From: Yamagishiella unicocca
Lineage: Eukaryota; Chlorophyta; Chlorophyceae; Chlamydomonadales; Volvocaceae
Assembly (NCBI GenBank): GCA_003116995.1
Contig: BDSL01000004.1
Coordinates: forward strand, 682,001 to 746,000
Direction: 5' to 3'
DNA: 64,000 bases
In this document: positions 58,301-64,000 of the stretch, one piece after another
Numbering within the stretch: position 1 is the stretch's first letter
Layout of the letters: every line of letters begins with the position of its first letter
Position numbers and translations under genes: made by a program
Notes under the pieces: generated by a model
Told to the model about the DNA's origin: nothing
Database searches by the model: none
What the model saw: only the letters and a program-made list of their open reading frames with translations

Positions 58301-59798
58301 GATCCGAGTGCACCTGCAGCACCTGGGCCACCCCATCGTCAATGACACGCAGTACGGCGGGTCGTACGGGCTGCCGCTGTTCTTCAGGCGGGGCATGGGC
58401 GGCCCGGCGCGGCCCCACGTCAACGGGCAGCGCAGGTGCGCCGGGGCCCGGCGCGGGTCGGTGGGTCGGTGGGTCGGCGCGGCAGTGAGCGACCGCCTGA
58501 TTGCGCCGCAGGTGGGAGGCCACGTGCAGTGCACTGCAGTACCCGCCGCGGTAAGCGAACGCCGCAAATGCTGTAAGCGCTACAAATGCTGTAAGCGCTG
58601 TAACAGTTGTCGAGGGGCATACACTGACCTGCAGCCCCCAGCTGAGTCACCAGCTCCCACCCGCTTCCCCACAGCACCCCGCAACATGTGCCCTCAACCC
58701 CTGGCCTATGGCGGCTCCGGTCCTTTCCAAACGGCTGCAGGCGCCATGCAGAGGAGCGGGAGGGGGAAACTGCCACGGCAGCTGCGGAGGCGGAGGCACG
58801 GCCGTCGACCGCTTCGGGCGAGGACGGCTCTGGGGACATCGCCCCAGCCGCAGCCAGGACATCAGGCCCTTCTGGCGGCCAGCAGGACGATCCCCAATCC
58901 CAACCGCACCACCGCGGCAGCAGCGGTTGCGATGGTGGGGGGCAAGCAGGGCCGCCGGCAGAGGCTGGCGCGGGGGAGGGGCGGGAGTCGGCTCGGGGGA
59001 CGGGGGCGGGGGCGCATAAGCGGCAACGGCGGTGCGGCGAGGAGACGGATGTTGGCGCCGGTGGGGCATCAGCAGCAGGGGGGGAGGCCGCCGCGGGGGA
59101 GGGTACCGGGCGGGGCGGGGGCGGTGAGGTTGGCGGGTCGGGTTGTGGGTCGGGGCCCAACGGCGACGAGCGGCTCATCGCGGCGTCGTCGGAGCGCTAT
59201 CTGGAGCTGTACACGAGGCCGGAGTTCCAGGTACTGGCGGGAGCGGGGGGGGCGGGTTGGGAGTCGTGGTTCGGGGCGGGCATGATGGCTGCGCTGTGCT
59301 GTGATGTGATGTGATGTGCTGCGCAGCCTGAGGCGTTGGAGCCTGATGTCGACGCCCGCCCCCAGCCTCACGACCTCGGTCCTGCCCGGCCTCCCAAGGC
59401 CCCCCCCGCCCACAACAAACCACGCCAACCCGCTGCAGGTGCCGGGCTCCTGCTCGGACCCCATGTGCCCGCACTGCCCCTGCCTGGTGCCCGAGGGCTA
59501 CCCCATCGACCTGGAGCCTCTCTACCTGCACGCAGCCAGGTACGCAGCGGGGGCAGGAATCCCCACAGCGGGGGCGGCAGTGGGCGCTCCGGAACCAGTG
59601 GCCTCGTCGCCTGGTGCGAAAGAGGAAGGTGCCGCAGGCGACGGCGGCGACTCGTGGTGCTTCGAGGCGCCGTTGCCGGGTTGGGCGCAGCCGGACTACG
59701 TTGCGGTGCCGGCGGGGGAGCGGGGGGTCGGTCAGACGGGGAGCGAGGAGCCGCCTGGGCTGGGGGCAGGGGAGGCGGCGGCGGCCACAGAGGCTTGA
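55321..59798 (+). CDS. RluA-family RNA pseudouridine synthase
   Basis: Eleven exons close to 809 aa: 55321-55851, 55964-55993, 56516-56596, 56807-56989, 57142-57246, 57506-57625, 57818-58068, 58262-58435, 58512-58550, 58675-59230, 59439-59798. It isomerises uridine to pseudouridine in RNA. The eukaryotic RIB2/PUS7-like start block is split over exons 2-3 (DYVYVRGLRLVKPYYFDFKC). The catalytic Asp326 lies in YPTYRLDKPVSGVLLLAR, and the C-terminal RluA motif is VPKTGRTHQIRVHLQHLGHP, then NDTQYGG. Beyond it lie a 186-residue Gly/Ala/Glu-rich insertion (exon 10) and a terminal block with clustered Cys (SCSDPMCPHCPCLVPEGYPI) and WCFEAPLPGWAQPDY, also seen in plant homologues. The N-terminal 150 residues are low-complexity and could include an organelle signal. 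The final ORF might contain one more intron at GTACGCAG (about 59540). Confidence 0.92.
56246..56427. repeat. 14-bp minisatellite with 42-bp higher-order pattern, RluA intron 2
   Basis: Thirteen copies of a 14-bp unit GGGTCGCGGGATTT. The variable triplet changes in the order TGG, CGG, CGA for the first two rounds, giving a nested 42-bp period. Confidence 0.9.
56678..56724. repeat. CACCCACA-type 8-bp tandem repeat, RluA intron 3
   Basis: A run of CACACCCA units just upstream of the exon 4 acceptor tract. Confidence 0.85.
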
Positions 59799-60695
59799 GT
59801 CGGATGGCCGCCTAGGATTGGGTGCGGTGATCGGTATGCGGCCGTAAGCGGCGTTACGGCGGATTTAAAGAGTGACCTGCCGTGATTTGGGTGTCATGAC
59901 TGCAGTGCTGACCCCTGACGATCTCGTGGCTGGTGATCTCTTGGCTTCACCGACCGTGGGTCGGTGGGTCATGGCATGTGCCTCGCAAGAAAAGGCACAC
60001 GCGGGGTCCGAAGCATTTGTTTACAGTTGGATGCACGGTCTCCACTCGCCCTGGTCGCCACCACCCAACACGCACGCCGGAACAGCCTCTCGCACGCAGA
60101 CTCAGCCCCCCACCCGGCTTGGACCCTCCATCCAACCCGCTGCGTCAAGGGGTGCTCGCCACCCTCCACCCTCCTGGGAATACCCATACCGGTCCCCAAA
60201 GGGTCCAATCGGCTTCCACACCCCAGGCCCGACCAAGTCGAAGGTCGCGCTCCGGCACCTGTCCTGCGGCGCCCGGAGAACGCCACCCTGGCCGCCGCGC
60301 GTCCTTATAAAGCCATATGTAGGTGGCATAAATATATGTCGAGTGTTTAAAGTTAGCGGGACCCGCGCACCGATGCGCACTGAGGAGCCACGCAGCAGCG
60401 CCTTGGTGGAGCTGCAGCTGCAGCTGGGCTCCGCAGGCTGCCCGCTGAGTAACGTCTATGTACAGGTCAGCGCAGCTTCCAGCCAAGCGAGCGACACCGG
60501 CATGGGAGGCCGGCGTGCTCCCACAATCCCCCAGCAACAGCCCACTCCACCCCAGGAACACCTTGCCGCTGCCTGTGCCGCGCGGGCGTGGAGGACTCGA
60601 CCTCCGAGTCGTCAGTCATTTGGGTGGCTGGCCTCCCCACCCTCCCTCAGGGTTTTCTCCCCGCCGCCCTCCGCGCGCAGCTCCGCGCTTGCCGC
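59799..60695. other. convergent intergenic region, RluA gene / IFT140
   Basis: TTACA at 60021-60025 (TGTAA on the minus strand) is a likely poly(A) signal of IFT140, about 670 bp after its stop. A TATA-like CCTTATAAAG at about 60303 on the + strand is followed by ATG at 60373 and a short open stretch to a GTCAGC donor at 60466. No credible second exon was found, so no gene is called. Confidence 0.5.
60021..60025 (-). terminator. TGTAA poly(A) signal of IFT140
   Basis: TTACA on the + strand, about 670 bp downstream of the IFT140 stop codon. Confidence 0.4.
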
Positions 60696-63600
60696 CTAGT
60701 CGTCGTCGTCAGCCATCTCCTCCTCCACGAAACCCCCGTTGTCGGTATCCCCGCGCAGCCCCAGGTTGGCAGGGCCGCGCCGGTCCTCAGCCATCTCCGG
60801 CGCAACACCCAGCGCCTGATCAGGCAGCGCAAGGGCGGGGGGGGAGGTACGTCAGGGTTTAAGGTAGTCCGCGGAGGGCGAGGGTGAGTGACGTGGTGCA
60901 GCAGCCAGCCAAGGGACCGCCCCATTCCTGCCCGCCCGCACCCCTTAGTTAGGTAGTATCCATCACCCAAACATCCCCTCGAGGGCCTCAAACCTCTTCG
61001 GTTCGCCGGTTTCTCCCAAACCCCCCTTGCTGGCCGTGTGGCGCACCTTGTAGATCTCCTCCACCATCCTGGCGTCCAGGTAGGGCGACAGGATGATGCC
61101 CCGCCGCTTCATGGCCTCGATTGCCTTGTAGGCCTCCATGGGCTGGCGGGCCTCGTACCTGCACGCGCGGAGGGACCAGGCACGCGGGCGAGGAGGGGGG
61201 CAACGGGAGGCTCAGTGGGGTCCAACGACAAAGACGACGATGACGAGAAATAAGACGGGGGAAATACCGCTGCGTCCCAAGCCCATGCAGGCCACGACCC
61301 CACCGCGGGGTCCCTTCCTCGCCGCCCTCCCCCTGCCCCCTACACTCGATGCGCCACACTCACCAGTACTCGACCATCAGTGCGTACACGTCGCCGATGC
61401 GGATGCCCGCCTCCAGGTCCTGTAGGGGTTAGCGGTGCGGGGGGGAGGTACGGGAGCGGGCTGAGGAAGAGTGGCCCAGCAGGCATCAGGAGTTGCTGGA
61501 GCGGTGTGACCAAATAATAAATGAAAGCGGCGGGATGCTCCGCCACACGGAGTGAGACGCCCGCTCCGGCACACCCCTTCATCCCCTTGTGGGCAATGAC
61601 ATCACGGACGCAAACCTCCACCCCACCTCCGCCCCACCCTCGCACCTGGCTATCCGGCGGGATGGTCCTCAGCAGCTCCTCGCACACCCGCAGCGCCTCC
61701 GTGGGGTTGGTGGCGATCAGCGTCCGCGCCTCCACGAACCGCTCCGACACGGCGATGCGGTCCGTCACCTGCGCCAGGCGCTGGTCGCGGTCGTCCGACT
61801 TGGACTTGGCCACGTACTTGGCGGCCTCGCGCATCGCCTGGTGGGGCAGAGGGGGCAGGGGGGGAAGAAGACCCGGTTACATGGCATAGGCAGAGGGGGA
61901 TGGTGAAAAATATAAGAACCGGTTACTCAACGTGGGAGAGGCAGAGGGGCGAGGGGGCGAAGGAGGGTTGCGTGGAGGTGAGGTTCTACGGATGGCGCCT
62001 TTCAGGTTGCCTGGAGATTATAGGCAATTGGAGAGCGGCTGCAAACCACAATGCGGGAGGTGCGGGAGGAGTAGATGGTGGGAGGGAGGTGCGGGAGATG
62101 GTGGTGGGCGGGAGGTGCGGTCTCTTGAAAGGGGTGGCGAGTCATCTCGCCGTAACCCCCCGCACGAGACACTGCGCCGCTGCCGCACCTGCAGCGCCTT
62201 CTCGTAGTCTCGGTACTCGTCCACCTCGATCTGCGCGCACGCCTCGTAGAAGGCGGCCAGGCTGTCCCAGGCAGCGGCCTGCGAGGGAGGTATGCGAGGG
62301 AGCCCGTGGGGGGGGGGTGGGGAGGGAGGCTGCCAAGCGGGCGGAAAGCGCGACTACTCTTCGACGCCACTAGCTGCGAATACCGGAACCCGTACATCAG
62401 GCGGTTACTACGGGACTGCAGTAGGCCTTTGGAGGCAGGCTGCCGTGGTGCGGCCTGTGGCAGCACACAGCCCCCGCCGGCCCCTACCTACCTTGGTGTA
62501 GAAGGAGATGATGTTCTTCATGAGGTCGGGGTCGGAGTGCCAGTTGAGGGTTTGCAGGTAGTTGGCGGCCATGAGGTACAGGTCCTTTTGCCGGGACACA
62601 CCTAGGAGGGGGGGAGAGGGCGCAGGGGGGAATGGGGATTTATGGGTCGGTACCATACACGGGGTGGGGGGCTTCCAGCCGACCTTGCCATCGCGACATG
62701 TTAGCAGTGCGAGGGCGCGGACTGAAGCATCCTAGCTGTCACTACGCAAGCCAGTGCCGTCTTTCCCGCTTCGTTGGCGTTAAGAGCATTATGATGGTTT
62801 GCTGACTGCCGGCTACCGGGCGCAGCCGGCCTGCCCTGCGGACATGCCGATCCGACCCGACCCGACCCGGCCCGACCCGACCCGGCCTGACCCGACCCGA
62901 CCCACCCGCGAAGAAGATGATCTTCTCCGCCTCTCCTCCGCGCAGCAGCGCCTTCATGGCCTTCACCTTGTCGCCCGCCTGCGTGTACTTCTTGGCGGCC
63001 AGCTGGAAGTTGCCCTGGCGCTTGGCCACCTTTGCGATCTTGCAAATGACCGAGTTGCGCTCGTCGGCGCCCAGGGCGGCCTTGTCCGGCGTCATGGAGT
63101 CCGCCATCTCCTGCGAGCGTGAGTTGGCAGGCAAGACGCCAGCAAACGAGCGGTCGGGGGCAGCGGCGGTGGCGCAATCGTTGGCCTTTCAATTTGGAGC
63201 CTCCCGGGCGCAACCCAACTGCGGTCACCCCCCCGCCATCCTTTACCTTCCGCCCTCCCCGCTTTCCCCCCTTTCCTCCGAAACCCTGCACTCTCCCCCG
63301 CCTCACGTCAGTGATGGGCACGTCGTGCTCCACGCACAGCTCCAGAGCCCGCGTGTACTGCTGGGCCGCGATGAGCATCTTGACAGCCTTGTCGTTGTGG
63401 CCGAACTGCATGAAGAACTCGGCGCACCTGGCGGGGCGGTGCAGTGCGGCCGGGGGGCGGCGGAGCCGGGTTGGGGGGTGTATAAGGGGGGGGGAGAAGA
63501 CCCGGTTCCACGACATAGGAAACGAAGGGCAGAAACTTATGGAGGGCGGGGGAGGTCAGATGGGCGCTAGGATTCTCTGGACGCGGCAACACCGCGTGAT

Positions 63601-63941
63601 GGGACGGACACGCGGACGGAAAGTCGCGCTGGCAAACGAAACCTTATCTTTCCGTGGATTTTAGCGGCTTAAAGAGTAAAGGCACTCGGCGCAACGTTCC
63701 CGCTCATGTGCCGTACCCCGCCTTGCAACCCCCGCTCCGCCTCAGAGCAGCCACACGCCCCCCTTCCGCCGCGGCCAGCCCCCGCCCACCTGTTGTACAG
63801 CCCCGGGTCGCTCTTCTCGGGTGTCATGTCGTCGGTGATGTGCTGCAGCACCTCGAACAGCTGCGCCTGGAAACACATCTCCACCGCCTTGGACAGCTTG
63901 CCGCCCTTCATGTACAGCGTGGCGGCCTTCTCGTGCTGACC
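60696..63941 (-). CDS. IFT140: IFT140, C-terminal part (5' end beyond right edge)
   Basis: Nine minus-strand exons close in phase to the last 385 residues: 63941-63790, 63427-63307, 63110-62906, 62601-62492, 62278-62189, 61837-61646, 61419-61364, 61158-61047, 60815-60696. IFT140 is a core subunit of intraflagellar transport complex A, which drives retrograde transport in cilia. The visible part is the TPR-like helical C-terminus. Hallmarks are [119 protein letters not shown] and [20 protein letters not shown]. The end is acidic ([12 protein letters not shown]), like animal IFT140. The first listed exon begins after a GCGCAG acceptor; 63942-64000 is intron. The N-terminal WD-repeat half is off the window. 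Confidence 0.96.
62853..62905. repeat. CCCGA pentanucleotide repeat in an IFT140 intron
   Basis: About ten CCCGA units with CCCGG variants, ending exactly at the donor of the exon at 63110-62906. Confidence 0.85.
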
Positions 63942-63954
63942 CTGCGCGTCGGCG

Positions 63955-64000
63955 GGGGAGGAGGGGAAGAGGAGGAGGAGGGGGAGGAGGGGGAGGAGGA
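63955..64000. repeat. GGA-rich purine repeat at right edge
   Basis: A GGAGGA/GGGGGA run in the IFT140 intron at the window end; it would read as a pyrimidine-rich tract on the gene's strand. Confidence 0.7.

Noticed and set aside
58209..59285. 358-codon + strand open frame running from RluA exon 8 onward
   Set aside because: Uses exon 8 but then reads Arg/Gly-rich sequence through introns; the spliced model with exons 9-11 gives plant-like C-terminal blocks.
60373..60887. Possible small + strand gene overlapping IFT140's last exon
   Set aside because: A TATA-like box and short first exon are present, but the proposed second exon is the antisense of IFT140 coding sequence and no phase-consistent join was found.

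Overview
This is nuclear DNA from a photosynthetic, ciliated green alga, most likely a chlamydomonadalean/volvocine species. The evidence is the dense GT-AG introns (up to 18 exons per gene), the high GC, the Ala/Gly/Gln-rich low-complexity segments, TGTAA poly(A) motifs after several stop codons, a TAB2 chloroplast-translation gene, and two ciliary/basal-body genes (OFD1, IFT140). The species cannot be named from sequence alone. All gene models below were spliced by hand. In the main models the reading phase closes exactly across every intron, which is the chief evidence for the exon boundaries.

Layout, left to right. 100-789: possible 3' end of an unidentified + strand gene. 1974-4718 (+): Mn superoxide dismutase with an N-terminal signal sequence. 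6352-9958 and 12496-18157 (+): two tandem paralogues of multi-pass membrane proteins that carry the C-terminal part of plant SPL/SBP-box proteins but no SBP zinc finger. This is the most unusual content of the window. 20378-23682 (-): BAH-domain protein. 24465-33503 (-): OFD1, with an N-terminal LisH motif, long coiled coils and a poly-Gln region. 34092-37153 (-): probable mitochondrial TPR protein. 37431-39475 (+): 3-ketodihydrosphingosine reductase. 41473-44414 (-): sugar-phosphate/nucleotide-sugar-type transporter. 44735-45958 (+): intronless two-HMG-box protein with a mitochondrial-looking presequence. 47850-51104 (-): TAB2. 51790-52205 (-): ELF1/ELOF1 transcription elongation factor. 52591-55020 (-): SET-domain methyltransferase. 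55321-59798 (+): RluA-family pseudouridine synthase. 60696 to the right edge (-): C-terminal 385 residues of IFT140; its 5' part lies outside the window.

There are three head-to-head gene pairs separated by about 280-320 bp: TPR/KDSR, transporter/HMG and SET/RluA. They probably share promoters. Apart from the tandem SPL-like pair, the genes are not an operon or pathway cluster; they are ordinary housekeeping, chloroplast, ciliary, lipid and chromatin genes. Introns and spacers hold many minisatellites (14, 26, 31, 40, 43 and 64 bp units). One of these duplicates a 5' splice site. I found no convincing transposon with intact coding, tRNA, rRNA, CRISPR array or viral gene.
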